Shown here piece after piece: positions 54,298-63,761 of a DNA stretch of 64,000 nucleotides. The first letter of the stretch is position 1, and the number at the start of each line of letters is the position of its first letter. Origin of the DNA: an uncultured Mediterranea sp. (GTDB taxonomy: Bacteria; Bacteroidota; Bacteroidia; Bacteroidales; Bacteroidaceae); NCBI GenBank assembly GCA_945831575.1, contig CAMACX010000012.1:1-64000 (forward strand). The letters run 5' to 3'. The notes under the pieces were generated by a model that was given only the letters and a program-made list of their open reading frames with translations, was not told where the DNA came from and ran no database searches. The translations under genes and the position numbers were made by a program.

Positions 54298-56136
54298 TTA
54301 GATTTTCTTGAATGCTTCTACCAGCTCGTTGACCAGGAAGGGCTGTCCCTTCACCTGATTGAACTGGGCGGGTACAAAGCCATCTACCTTCATGCGCAGG
54401 TAGCCGGCAAACTGACCCATGTTCTGCTCGGCAACGACCACCTTCGGGTACTTCTTCAGTACCTCGGCTGTATTCTTGGGCAGCGGGTTGATGTATCTGA
54501 AGTGGGCTAAAGCCACCTTCTTGCCCTCAGCACGCAGCTCGTCCATGGCTGCATGCAGGTGACCGTAGGTCCCTCCGAAGCCCACGATGAGCAATTCGGC
54601 ATCTTCCTTGTCACCCTCTACCTCTACGTCGGGTACCTCTATCTTGGCAATCTTCTCGGCACGCAGATGGGTCATCAGGTCATGGTTCTCGGGGTCAGTG
54701 GAGATGGCACCGGTCTTGCTGTCCTTCTCCAAGCCACCCAGTATGTGCTGGAAGCCTTCCGTGCCGGGCACAGCCCAGTAGCGTACGGCAGTCTCGGGAT
54801 TGCGCTGGTAGGGAGCCCAGTTGCCCTTCATATCCTCTGTTACGTAAGGAGGATTGATGGCAGGATATTCAGCCAGCTTGGGCAGTTTCCAAGCAGCCGA
54901 GCCGTTGGCCACGAAGGCATCTGTCAGCAGCACGACGGGAGTCATGTGCTCCAGGGCAATCTTTGATGCCGCATAGGCGCACTCAAAGCAGTCGGTCGGT
55001 GAGGTGGCAGCCAGCACAGGCATGGGGCTTTCACCATTGCGTCCGAAGAGTACCTGCAGCAGGTCGGTCTGCTCGCTCTTGGTGGGCAGGCCCGTAGCGG
55101 GACCACCACGCTGTACGTCGAGCACCACCAGAGGCAGCTCCATGATGACGGCCAGGTTCATGGCTTCACTCTTCAGGCAGACACCTGGACCGGAGGTGGA
55201 GGTGACGGCCAGTGCACCGGCAAAGGAGGCACCTACAGCCGATGCGCAACCTGAGATTTCATCCTCACATTGTACCGTTACGACACCCATTGACTTGTGC
55301 TTCGACAGTTCATGCAGTACGTCGGTAGCGGGAGTGATGGGGTATGAACCCAGGTAGAGGCGCAGGCCGGCCTTCTCGGCAGCGGCCATGAAGCCGTACG
55401 CCGTGGCCTTGTTGCCCGTGATGTCCATGTATTTACCCGGCACCGTGCTCTTGCTCTCGATGCGGTAGGTGTGCGCCACGCTGCTGTGGGTATTGTGGCC
55501 GTAGTCGTAACCGGCGCGGATGACCTTGATGTTGGCCTCTGCAATAGCCGGCTTCTTGGCAAATTTCTCGCGAATGAAGTTTTCGGCAATCGAGAGGTCG
55601 CGGTTGAAGAGCCAGCATACCAGACCTACGGCAAACATGTTGCGGCACTTCAGCATGGCCTTGTTGTCCATGCCTGAGTCGGCCAGACAGTCCCTTACCA
55701 TCTGGGAGATGGGGGCAGCGATCACGTCGTTCTGGATGCCCATCTCCTCGATGGGGTTGTCCGTAGCAAACTGTGCCTTTTCGAGGTCAGCTTTCTGGAA
55801 CGCATCTGTATCAATGATGATGCACGCCGTCTTTTTGGCAAATTTGTACTGCGTCTTGAGGGCTGCGGCATTCATAGCCACCAGCACGTCACATTGGTCG
55901 CCCGGGGTATAAACCTTGTCAGCACCGATGTGTACCTGAAATCCGGAGACACCTGTCAGTGAGCCTTGCGGGGCGCGGATGTCTGCCGGGTAGTCGGGGA
56001 ATGTACTGATGTCGTTTCCCACCGTAGCCGATACTGTTGAGAAGATGTTGCCGGCCAGCTGCATGCCGTCGCCGGAGTCACCGGAGAAGCGGACCACCAC
56101 TTGCTCCAGCTCTTTGACCATCACGTCGTTTGTCAT
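54298..56136 (-). CDS. korA: 2-oxoglutarate:ferredoxin oxidoreductase subunit alpha (gamma-alpha fusion)
   Basis: 612 residues from the ATG at 56136 (MTNDVMVKELEQVVVRFSGD); the frame is open further upstream but without family sequence. The N-terminal about 190 residues are the gamma domain (GDSGDGMQLAGNIFS; QGSLTGVSGFQVH), the rest the pyrimidine-binding alpha domain (GSYPITPATDVLHEL; TSTSGPGVCLKSEAMNLA). Upstream gene of the korA-korB pair. No exact TAnnTTTG box is visible before it; a small hairpin CGACA-AA-TGTCG lies near 56190. Confidence 0.9.
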   Translation of the reverse strand: MTNDVMVKELEQVVVRFSGDSGDGMQLAGNIFSTVSATVGNDISTFPDYPADIRAPQGSLTGVSGFQVHIGADKVYTPGDQCDVLVAMNAAALKTQYKFAKKTACIIIDTDAFQKADLEKAQFATDNPIEEMGIQNDVIAAPISQMVRDCLADSGMDNKAMLKCRNMFAVGLVCWLFNRDLSIAENFIREKFAKKPAIAEANIKVIRAGYDYGHNTHSSVAHTYRIESKSTVPGKYMDITGNKATAYGFMAAAEKAGLRLYLGSYPITPATDVLHELSKHKSMGVVTVQCEDEISGCASAVGASFAGALAVTSTSGPGVCLKSEAMNLAVIMELPLVVLDVQRGGPATGLPTKSEQTDLLQVLFGRNGESPMPVLAATSPTDCFECAYAASKIALEHMTPVVLLTDAFVANGSAAWKLPKLAEYPAINPPYVTEDMKGNWAPYQRNPETAVRYWAVPGTEGFQHILGGLEKDSKTGAISTDPENHDLMTHLRAEKIAKIEVPDVEVEGDKEDAELLIVGFGGTYGHLHAAMDELRAEGKKVALAHFRYINPLPKNTAEVLKKYPKVVVAEQNMGQFAGYLRMKVDGFVPAQFNQVKGQPFLVNELVEAFKKI

Positions 56137-56253
56137 AATGAATGATTTATTTATTATGTTTTTTGAGCTGTTTTCAATCCCTTTTTCGCCGACAAATGTC
56201 GGAAAGTTAATTGGATTAAACAAACTTTTCTCGGAAAAATCATCAAAAAGTAT

Positions 56254-56261
56254 TATCTTTG
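56254..56261 (+). promoter_or_regulatory. -7 box TATCTTTG for the tRNA gene
   Basis: Exact match 42 bp before the tRNA; start site expected near 56268. Confidence 0.6.
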
Positions 56262-56302
56262 TCCCCTGTTAAAAGCTTGCTTTGGGCAGGCTTTTATGCT
56301 AA

Positions 56303-56374
56303 GGTCTTGTAGTTCAACGGATAGAATAGAAGTTTCCTAAACTTTAGATCCGGGTTCGATTCCCGGCGAGACTA
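56303..56374 (+). tRNA. tRNA-Arg (anticodon CCU)
   Basis: Cloverleaf by eye: acceptor GGTCTTG / CGAGACT (one or two G-U pairs), D arm with GTTC...GGAT-A-GAA, anticodon stem GAAGT / ACTTT with loop TTCCTAA (anticodon CCT in DNA), T arm CCGGG-TTCGATT-CCCGG. CCA is not encoded. Reads the rare AGG arginine codon. Confidence 0.9.
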
Positions 56375-56400
56375 CTTCCTGATGGCTTATATACAAAAAA

Positions 56401-56468
56401 ACAGCCCACATCATTCATGGATTTCATTAGGAAATCCTGTTAAAAAATGATGTTGGCTGTTTTTTTTA
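56401..56468 (+). terminator. Terminator after tRNA-Arg
   Basis: 15-bp arms ACAGCCCACATCATT / AATGATGTTGGCTGT followed by a run of eight T. Confidence 0.85.
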
Positions 56469-56476
56469 TTTTTCAT

Positions 56477-56510
56477 CTCTCCCCGTCACCGAGGGGGTTG
56501 ACGGGGAGAG
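56477..56510. terminator. Stem-loop downstream of secDF
   Basis: 12-bp arms CTCTCCCCGTCA / TGACGGGGAGAG, 16 bp past the secDF stop on the minus strand; no T-run next to it. Confidence 0.6.
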
Positions 56511-56526
56511 GAGTTGTCTTTAGGAA

Positions 56527-59514
56527 TTACTTCTCAGCGGGTACTTCAGCTTCTACATCGGCTGCGTTCTTCTTCATGAAGATGAAGGCGATGGGCGAGG
56601 CGATGAAGAGTGAAGAGAGTGTACCGAATACCACACCCAGGATCATGGCGAAGGCAAAGCTGCGGATGCTGTCGCCACCCAGGAAGAAGATACACAGCAA
56701 CACAATCAAGGTACTTACCGAGGTGTTGATGGTACGGGCCAGGGTGGTGTTGAGCGACTCGTTGAAGAGCTGCATCTTGCCACGCTTGGGATAGAGGTGG
56801 AAGAACTCGCGTACACGGTCGAAGATGACCACCTTATCGTTGATGGAGTAACCGATGGCGGTCAGGATAGCACCGATGAAGGTCTGGTCTATCTCCAGCG
56901 AGAAGGGCAGGATGCCCCAGAAGATGGAGTACATACCCAGGATGATGATGGTATCGCAGGCCAGGGCGGCTACTGAACCGATGGAGTAGGCGATGTTGCG
57001 GAAACGCACCAGGATGTAGAGGCCGATGGCGACGAGGGCCAGGGCCACCGACCAGATGGCCGATACCTTGATGTCGTCGGCAATGCTCGGGCCTACCTTC
57101 TGCGAGCTGACGATACTGCCACCCGTGTGGTTCTCGCGGTCGATGAAGACATCGAGTGAGATGTTCTGCGTGAGCAGCGGCTTCAGTGTCTCGTACAGGT
57201 AAGCTTCAATCTCTGAATCCACGTTGTTGCCCTCTTCGTTGATGCGGTAGTTGGTGCTGATACGTACGGTCTTGCCATCTGTACCTACGGCGATGACGCT
57301 CACGTTGGCATCACCAAACTTGCTGGAGATCAGCTCGCGAACCTGCTCGGGCTCTACGCTCTGCTCAAACTGCACCTTGAAGTTGCGACCACCTGTGAAG
57401 TCGATGCTCTTGCTCAATCCGCGGATGCTGAGGAAGCCAAGGCAAACCACTACCAGTGCACCTGCTACGGTGAGCCACTTCTTGCGCTGACCCATGAAGT
57501 CGAAGTGTACGTTCTGCATCAGGTCCTTTGAGATGCCGGTGCAGAAGGTTATGTTCAGCAGCTTGTCCTTACCGAGGAAGTATTCATAGACCAGACGGGT
57601 CATGAAGACGGCAGTGAAGAACGAAATCAGGATACCGATAATCAGCGTGGTGGCAAAACCACGGATAGGACCTGTACCGAAGTTGAACAGGATGATACCG
57701 GTGATGATAGAGGTCAAGTTAGAGTCAAAGATGGCAGAGAAAGCGTTGCTGTAACCATCGGCCAGGGCTTTCTTCACACCCTTACCGCTGCGCAGCTCCT
57801 CGCGCGTGCGTTCATATATCAACACGTTAGCATCCACAGCCATACCCAGCGAGAGCACCATACCGGCAATACCCGACATGGTCAGAGCGGCCTGGAATGA
57901 GGTGAGGATACCCAGCGTGAAGAAGAGGTTCAGAATCAAGGCACCGTTGGCAATCATACCTGGTACAATGCCGTACATAGCGCACATGTAAATCATCAGG
58001 ATGATGAGGGCTACGATGAACGAGATGACACCGGCGTTGATGGAGGCCTGACCCAGCGAGGGACCTACGATGTCTTCCTGTACGATGTGGGCAGGAGCAG
58101 GCATCTTACCCGACTTGAGCACGTTGGCCAAGTCCTTGGCCTGCTCAGGGGTGAAGTGACCCGTGATGCGTGAGTTACCACCCGTGATCTCCTGGTTGAC
58201 GTTGGGAGCAGAATATACATAGCCGTCCAGTACAATAGCGATGCTGCGGTTGATGTTCTGCTTGGTGAGCTGAGCCCAGCGGCGGGCACCATCGGTATTC
58301 ATCGACATGCTCACGGCAGGCTTGCCGTATTCGTCAAATTCATCCTTGGCATCAACTACGACATCACCTTCAAGGGGAGCACGTCCGTTGCGCTCGGTTG
58401 ACTTGATGGCGTAGAGCTCGAAGGTCTGCGCCTTGGGGTCGTACTCAAAGGGAGATACACCCCACTTCAGGCGCAGGTCCTTAGGCAGCTGAGCTGCCAC
58501 CTCGGGCATGGCGAGGTAACGGTTGATGTCAGCCGTATCCTTATAATTGGCGTAACCTACCACAGGGCCGGCGTTGTTGCTCACCTGAAGGATGGCGAGC
58601 AGCGGGTGCTCCTTCTTCAGTTGTTCCAAGCCTGCCTGCTCGTCCTTCTTCTCACCCTTTAGGGCAGCAGCCAGACTGTCGGTCTTGCTTGCGGGAGTTG
58701 CATTGTCGGCCACTTTTTCTTCCTCCTCAGCAGGAGCAGCATCGCTCAACAGCGTGCGGAGCTTCATATCAGCGCTCTGCAGGTAAGCGGCAATTTCCTT
58801 GCCAGTGTAAGTTTCCCAGAATTCCAGGTTGGCCGAACCTTGCAGTAATTTTCTTACACGCTCAGGTTCCTTGATGCCAGGCAATTCCACCATGATGCGT
58901 CCCATCTTGTCCTCCAGACTCTGGATGTTGGGCTGTACAACGCCGAAGCGGTCGATACGGGTACGCAGTACGTTGTAAGAGTTGTCGATGGCAGCCTTGA
59001 CCTCCGAGCGGAGCACCTTCTCTACATCGGCATCACTCGTCTTCTGGTTGACCTTATCCTTGAGCTGCTGCGTGGCGAAAATCTGTGCCAGCGATGACTC
59101 GGGGGCTAACTTCTTGTACTCTCTGACAAACAGGGTAATCACATCGTCCTGACTGGTTGTAGCCTGCTTGGCGGCATTGGCCAGGGCTGTGTTGAAGGCC
59201 TCGTCTGTCTTGTTGTCGGCCAGCACCTTGATTACATCGGGTACAGAGACTTCGAGGATGACGTTCATACCACCCTTCAGGTCCAGACCCAAACTGATCT
59301 CCATTTCGCGACAATCCTTGAGTGTCCAGTTGCCGAAGTAAACCTTCTCGTTGGACAACGAATCCAGGTAGTCCTTCTCTACCTTTTCATTCCCATTTGC
59401 GATAGCCTTCGCCTTACTGTTGTAGTGGCGAGTCACAAAAGAGAAGGAGAGATAGAACAGACACACCAGGGTCAGTAATATCGCAAAAACCTTTACAAAT
59501 CCTTTGTTTTGCAT
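56527..59514 (-). CDS. secDF: Fused protein translocase subunit SecDF
   Basis: 995 residues, the fused form usual in Bacteroidetes. SecD half: LGLDLKGGMNVILEV after the first membrane segment, a large periplasmic region, then five clustered membrane segments with GMAVDANVLIYERTREEL. SecF half from about 660 (MGQRKKWLTVAG; GLSKSIDFTGGRNFKVQF; IGYSINDKVVIFDRVREFF). It uses the proton gradient to complete export through SecYEG. It follows the M3 peptidase gene with an 82-bp gap that has its own -7 box. Confidence 0.95.
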   Translation of the reverse strand: MQNKGFVKVFAILLTLVCLFYLSFSFVTRHYNSKAKAIANGNEKVEKDYLDSLSNEKVYFGNWTLKDCREMEISLGLDLKGGMNVILEVSVPDVIKVLADNKTDEAFNTALANAAKQATTSQDDVITLFVREYKKLAPESSLAQIFATQQLKDKVNQKTSDADVEKVLRSEVKAAIDNSYNVLRTRIDRFGVVQPNIQSLEDKMGRIMVELPGIKEPERVRKLLQGSANLEFWETYTGKEIAAYLQSADMKLRTLLSDAAPAEEEEKVADNATPASKTDSLAAALKGEKKDEQAGLEQLKKEHPLLAILQVSNNAGPVVGYANYKDTADINRYLAMPEVAAQLPKDLRLKWGVSPFEYDPKAQTFELYAIKSTERNGRAPLEGDVVVDAKDEFDEYGKPAVSMSMNTDGARRWAQLTKQNINRSIAIVLDGYVYSAPNVNQEITGGNSRITGHFTPEQAKDLANVLKSGKMPAPAHIVQEDIVGPSLGQASINAGVISFIVALIILMIYMCAMYGIVPGMIANGALILNLFFTLGILTSFQAALTMSGIAGMVLSLGMAVDANVLIYERTREELRSGKGVKKALADGYSNAFSAIFDSNLTSIITGIILFNFGTGPIRGFATTLIIGILISFFTAVFMTRLVYEYFLGKDKLLNITFCTGISKDLMQNVHFDFMGQRKKWLTVAGALVVVCLGFLSIRGLSKSIDFTGGRNFKVQFEQSVEPEQVRELISSKFGDANVSVIAVGTDGKTVRISTNYRINEEGNNVDSEIEAYLYETLKPLLTQNISLDVFIDRENHTGGSIVSSQKVGPSIADDIKVSAIWSVALALVAIGLYILVRFRNIAYSIGSVAALACDTIIILGMYSIFWGILPFSLEIDQTFIGAILTAIGYSINDKVVIFDRVREFFHLYPKRGKMQLFNESLNTTLARTINTSVSTLIVLLCIFFLGGDSIRSFAFAMILGVVFGTLSSLFIASPIAFIFMKKNAADVEAEVPAEK

Positions 59515-59571
59515 GTTACATTAGTTGTTTATTATTACTTTTTATAATTTGTTTCACTGCATACAAGGGTG

Positions 59572-59579
59572 CAAATATA
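59572..59579 (-). promoter_or_regulatory. -7 box TATATTTG for secDF
   Basis: Exact TAnnTTTG on the minus strand 58 bp before the secDF ATG. Confidence 0.55.
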
Positions 59580-59596
59580 GTTTTTTTTTCACAATA

Positions 59597-61681
59597 TTAC
59601 TTCAATCCACGATTTTTTAACATCGGTTCTAATTTGGGTTCTGCGCCTCTGAAGTTCTTGTAGAGCGTCATCGGGTCATCGCTGTCACCCTTAGAGAGCA
59701 CCTCGTTGCGGAACTTCATGGCCGTCTCCTTGTCGAAGATGCCATTCTCCACGAAGGCCTCGTAGGCGTCGTTGTCGAGTACATTGGCCCAGGAGTAGCT
59801 GTAGTAGCCGGCTGCATAGCCGCCTACGATGTGGTTGAAGTAGGTGGTGCGGTAGCGGGGAGCAATCTGTCTAAACAGGCCCAGTTTGTCCATGGCCTCT
59901 TTCTCGTAGGCCACTACGTCCAGTCCCTCGGTGTTGGTCAGGTTGTGGAGGTTCATGTCGAGGATGGCGGCGGCCAGCAGCTCGGTGGTCATGAAGCCCT
60001 GGTTGAAAGTCTTTTGTGCCAGCATCTTCTCAATGAGTGCATCGGGGATGGTCTCACCCGTCTGGTAGTGCTTGGCGTACATCTTCAGCACTTCAGGCTC
60101 CATGGCCCAGTGCTCGTTGATCTGCGAGGGGAGCTCGACGAAGTCGCGCACCACGTTGGTACCTGCAGTACCCTTGTACTGGCAGTTGGAGAGCAGGCCG
60201 TGCAGGGCGTGGCCAAATTCGTGGAAGAGGGTCTCTACCTCATCGAGCGTCAGTAGCGAGGGCGTGTCGCCTACGGGCTTGGTGAAGCTGCATACGTTGC
60301 AGATGATGGGGCGGATGCCCGCCTGCTGCTCACGGTAGTTGTTCATCCAGGCACCGCCGCGCTTGCCGGCACGGGGGAAGTAATCCACGTAGAAGATACC
60401 CAGGTGCGAGCCGTCGCTGTCCTTTACCTCAAAGGCCTCCACGTCGGGATGATAGACGGGGATGTCGGTGCGCTTGGTGAGCGTGATGCCATAGAGCTTG
60501 TTTGCGCAGGTGAAGGCACCCTCGCGCACGTTCTCTATTTTAAAGTAGGGTTTGATTTCCTCCTCCTTGAGGTCATACTTCTCTTTGCGCAGCTTCTCGG
60601 TGTAGTACCACCAGTCCCAGGCTTCGAGCGTCTCGCCCTTGCCCTCCTTGTCCATCAGCTTCTGCAGTTCGCCTGCCTCAGCTTTGGCCTTGGGCAGGGC
60701 ATAGCTCCAGAGGTTGGTGAGGAACTCCATCACGGCGTCCTTGTTCTTGGCCATGGTGTTGTCGAGCACGAAGTTGGAGTAGCAGTCGTAGCCCATCAGT
60801 TTGGCCTTCTCCAGACGGAGGCTGACAATCTGTGAGATGACCTGCTTGTTGTCGTTCTCGTCGTTGTTGTTGCCTCGGTTGATGTAGGCCTTGTAGATTT
60901 GTTCGCGCAGGGCGCGGTTGTCGGCATACTGCAGGAAGGGCAGGCGGCTGGCGTTGTGCAGCGTGAAGAGCCACTTGCCCTCCTGACCGTTGGCCTTGGC
61001 CTCGGCTGCAGCGCTGGCGATGAAGTCGGCAGGCAGGCCCGAGAGGTCGGCCTCGTTATCCACATAGAGCTTAAAAGCGTTGTTCTCGTTGAGGATGTGG
61101 TTGCTGAAGGTGATGCCCAGGGTAGAGAGCTGCTTGTTGATCTCGCGCAGGCGGGCCTGCTGCTCGTCGTTGAGGTTGGCTCCTGAGCGCACAAAGCCCT
61201 TGTAGGTCTTCTCCAGCAGACGCTCCTGTTCGCGCGTCAGGTTAAGGCTTTCGCGTTGGTCATAGACCGCCTTCACCTTGGCAAACAGCTCCTTGTTGAG
61301 GGAGATGTTGTCGTCGTGCTCCGACATGATGGGGGCCATCTTGATGGAGAGGGCCGTCAGCTCATCGGTGGTCTCCGCTTCGGTCAGGTTGTAGAACACG
61401 CCGCCCACGCGGCTCAGGATAGGCGAGCTCTCATCGAGAGCCACGATGACGTTGTCGAACGTCGGGGCCTCGGCGTTGTCGATAATCGCCTGAATACGGG
61501 CATTCTGTTCCTCGATACCCTTCATGAAGGCCGGTTCGTAGTGCTCCAGCTTGATTTGGTCAAAGGGAGGCACTCCTTCCGGTGTTTGATACTCGCTGAG
61601 GAACGGATTCTGTTCCCCGGTAGAGGTACATGCGTACATCATACAGCTTGCAGATAAAATAAATAGACTCTTTTTCAACAT
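59597..61681 (-). CDS. M3 family metallopeptidase lipoprotein (Dcp-like)
   Basis: 694 residues. Signal peptide with lipobox MYAC (Cys18); Bacteroidetes Dcp homologues are commonly envelope-located. Thimet-oligopeptidase fold with the zinc motif HEFGHALHG (HEFGH at 487-491) and downstream QINEHWAMEPEVLK holding the third ligand Glu region; the C-terminal HIVGGYAAGYYSYSWANV is typical of peptidyl-dipeptidase Dcp. It cleaves short peptides, probably dipeptides from C-termini. It starts 38 bp after the EEP-family gene and has no clear promoter of its own, so it is probably in that operon. Confidence 0.92.
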   Translation of the reverse strand: MLKKSLFILSASCMMYACTSTGEQNPFLSEYQTPEGVPPFDQIKLEHYEPAFMKGIEEQNARIQAIIDNAEAPTFDNVIVALDESSPILSRVGGVFYNLTEAETTDELTALSIKMAPIMSEHDDNISLNKELFAKVKAVYDQRESLNLTREQERLLEKTYKGFVRSGANLNDEQQARLREINKQLSTLGITFSNHILNENNAFKLYVDNEADLSGLPADFIASAAAEAKANGQEGKWLFTLHNASRLPFLQYADNRALREQIYKAYINRGNNNDENDNKQVISQIVSLRLEKAKLMGYDCYSNFVLDNTMAKNKDAVMEFLTNLWSYALPKAKAEAGELQKLMDKEGKGETLEAWDWWYYTEKLRKEKYDLKEEEIKPYFKIENVREGAFTCANKLYGITLTKRTDIPVYHPDVEAFEVKDSDGSHLGIFYVDYFPRAGKRGGAWMNNYREQQAGIRPIICNVCSFTKPVGDTPSLLTLDEVETLFHEFGHALHGLLSNCQYKGTAGTNVVRDFVELPSQINEHWAMEPEVLKMYAKHYQTGETIPDALIEKMLAQKTFNQGFMTTELLAAAILDMNLHNLTNTEGLDVVAYEKEAMDKLGLFRQIAPRYRTTYFNHIVGGYAAGYYSYSWANVLDNDAYEAFVENGIFDKETAMKFRNEVLSKGDSDDPMTLYKNFRGAEPKLEPMLKNRGLK

Positions 61682-61719
61682 ATGAATTTGGTATAATAAT
61701 TTTGAGTTTCTGTCTAACC

Positions 61720-62871
61720 TTATTCCTTCCCTTTCATCACTTTATCCTTGATGGCGATAAACCCTCGTATCGGATAGTGGTCACTCTCCTTGATGCTGCG
61801 GTCCACATAGCAGCGGTAGCTCTCCAGCGCTCTTCCCGTCAGGATGTGGTCGATGCGGAAGTAGAAGCGATGCTGGTTGTAGCTGATGCCCGCACCCAGT
61901 CCTGCGTGGGCAAAGGCATCAGTCAGCCCGCAGCAGGCTATCGTGTGGTAGGCGTAGGAGAGAGGGATGTCATTGAAGTCGCCGCAGACTACCACTTTGC
62001 CGTTGGTGTTGAGCTTAAGGGCTTTGGCTAGTGTGTCGGCCTGTCCGGCACGGATGGTTGAGGCTTCGGCTAGCTTCTTGATGAGATGCTTCATGCCACT
62101 GCGCATCTTCTCCTTCTCCGGCACGCTGAGCAGCTCTTCATAGACCACCTTATCCTGCTTGGTCAGTTTGTTGGACTCCAGGTGGTTGTTGATGACGGTC
62201 AGGGTGTCCTCGCCCACCTTGATGTGGTAGATGACGGAGCCGTTGTAGTGGCTGTCGTAAGCTACGGGTTGGGCACTCAGGATGGGGAACTTCGAGAAGC
62301 AGGCCAGTTGGTTGGTGAGGCTCTTGTGGTCGCCGATGTGGGTCACGGTGTGATAGGGGTAGGCCTGCAGCGCCTCCTCAATGTCGGCCTGCATCAGGTG
62401 GCGCTTGCGGTCGGAGCCTGTGGCATACTCCTGTAGGCAGAGCAGGTCGGCACCGCTCTCCTTCAGGTAGTTGAGTATGGCATTCCCCTGTTCCCCTTTG
62501 CGGCAACCGGCGAAGCCCATGATGTTGTACGACACCAGGGAGATGCTCCCCTTGGGCGGGTTGGGCCGGCTCAGGTTGATGGGGAAGAGGGTGTGGATGT
62601 CACTGTAGCAGCAGAGCATGGTGAGCAGTGGCAACAGGGAGGCCTTGTATTGTTGCAGGATAAGCCACATGACCAGGAAGCAGACGTCACCTACGAGGAA
62701 GAGTGGGAAAGTGAGGCCCAGGCTGCTCAGCCACGGGTGTGTGGCAGGATGCAGCAGGGGACAGTAGGCGGCGGCCAACATCAGGCCGGCGCACAGCCCA
62801 TTGGCTGTCAGGAGGAGGTATTTCACGACTTTTCCTAGCTGTCTCATACGATGTCTCCCTTTAGGAATCAA
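61720..62871 (-). CDS. Endonuclease/exonuclease/phosphatase (EEP) family membrane protein
   Basis: 383 residues. Three N-terminal membrane segments (VKYLLLTANGLCAGLMLAAAY; LTFPLFLVGDVCFLVMWLIL; LLPLLTMLCCYSDIH region) precede an EEP domain with SLVSYNIMGF, CLQEYA (metal Glu), VINNHLES, GDFNDIPLSYAYHT and a terminal ESDHYPIRG. Such proteins hydrolyse phosphodiesters or phosphomonoesters; the active site would face the periplasm. The ATG at 62871 overlaps the stop of the rhomboid gene by four bases, which favours it over an ATG eight codons later. Confidence 0.85.
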   Translation of the reverse strand: MIPKGRHRMRQLGKVVKYLLLTANGLCAGLMLAAAYCPLLHPATHPWLSSLGLTFPLFLVGDVCFLVMWLILQQYKASLLPLLTMLCCYSDIHTLFPINLSRPNPPKGSISLVSYNIMGFAGCRKGEQGNAILNYLKESGADLLCLQEYATGSDRKRHLMQADIEEALQAYPYHTVTHIGDHKSLTNQLACFSKFPILSAQPVAYDSHYNGSVIYHIKVGEDTLTVINNHLESNKLTKQDKVVYEELLSVPEKEKMRSGMKHLIKKLAEASTIRAGQADTLAKALKLNTNGKVVVCGDFNDIPLSYAYHTIACCGLTDAFAHAGLGAGISYNQHRFYFRIDHILTGRALESYRCYVDRSIKESDHYPIRGFIAIKDKVMKGKE

Positions 62872-63761
62872 CGGCGGCTGGCATTGAAGAGCCGTTGTTT
62901 CTCTTCTGTGCTCAGGCTCTCGTAGCCCGACTTCTTCAGTTTGTCGAGTATCTGGTTGATGGCCTCATCCTCGGCCTTCTTGCGGGCGTTGTAGTCGTAG
63001 TCGTTCGTGCGCTTGCCGCCGTAGCTGACCTTCATCTTCGGCTTGCGGGGCTTGGGGCTGCAGAGTGACTCGATACCACTCAGCAGGGCGTTGATACCTC
63101 GGGTGAGGTCTGTCCCCTTGCTCAACGCCCAGGCCCAGAGCAGTCCAGTGGCGGCGCCGCCCAGGTGTGCAATGTGCCCTCCTCCATTGCTGGAGGTGAC
63201 GAAGAGCAGGTCCAGGGCCAGGGTAATCAGCGCCAGGTAGCGCAGGCGGATGGTGCCGAGGAGCAGCAGCTGCACGCGGTAGTCGGGCATACGGTAGGCT
63301 ACGGCCACCACCACGGCCAGTACGGCCCCCGAGGCCCCGATCAGATAGGAACCGTTTACCATGGGCTGGAAGTAGGGCAGCAGGTTGTAGGCCAGCAGGT
63401 AGCTCAGTGCCGCCCCCAGGCCACCCAGCAGGTAGAGTCCACGCAGGTGAAGGGTGGAGTAGCATTGCAGGAAGAGCTGGCCAAACCAGTAGAGCCACAT
63501 CATGTTGAACAGCAGGTGGAGTACACCTCCGTGCATGAAGAGGTAGGTCACCACCGACCAGGGCTGCATCAGCAGTTGTACCGGCGATGCCGGCAGCTCC
63601 AGCAGACGCATCAGCGGCTGCAGGCTCTGGTTGAAGAGCAGGGCGCACACCTCGGCCACCGCTCCTATCAGGAAGCAGCCCACAGTGATGTAGATCAGTC
63701 GGATGCAGAGGTTCCCTCTGCGGAATCCGCTCTTCAGGTCAGTTATAGTAGAAGCCATCAT
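62868..63761 (-). CDS. Rhomboid family intramembrane serine protease
   Basis: 297 residues with six membrane segments. Catalytic Ser is in LIGASGAVLAV and His in GGHIAHLGGAATGL; the HGGVLHLLFNMMWLYWFG segment holds the conserved His/Asn of TM2. The last about 85 residues are a basic cytoplasmic tail (KPRKPKMKVSYGGKRTNDYDYNARKKAEDEA). Rhomboids cleave membrane proteins within the bilayer. Its 5' end overlaps the 3' end of another rhomboid gene by 23 bp, and its 3' end overlaps the EEP gene by four: a tightly packed operon. Confidence 0.93.
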   Translation of the reverse strand: MMASTITDLKSGFRRGNLCIRLIYITVGCFLIGAVAEVCALLFNQSLQPLMRLLELPASPVQLLMQPWSVVTYLFMHGGVLHLLFNMMWLYWFGQLFLQCYSTLHLRGLYLLGGLGAALSYLLAYNLLPYFQPMVNGSYLIGASGAVLAVVVAVAYRMPDYRVQLLLLGTIRLRYLALITLALDLLFVTSSNGGGHIAHLGGAATGLLWAWALSKGTDLTRGINALLSGIESLCSPKPRKPKMKVSYGGKRTNDYDYNARKKAEDEAINQILDKLKKSGYESLSTEEKQRLFNASRR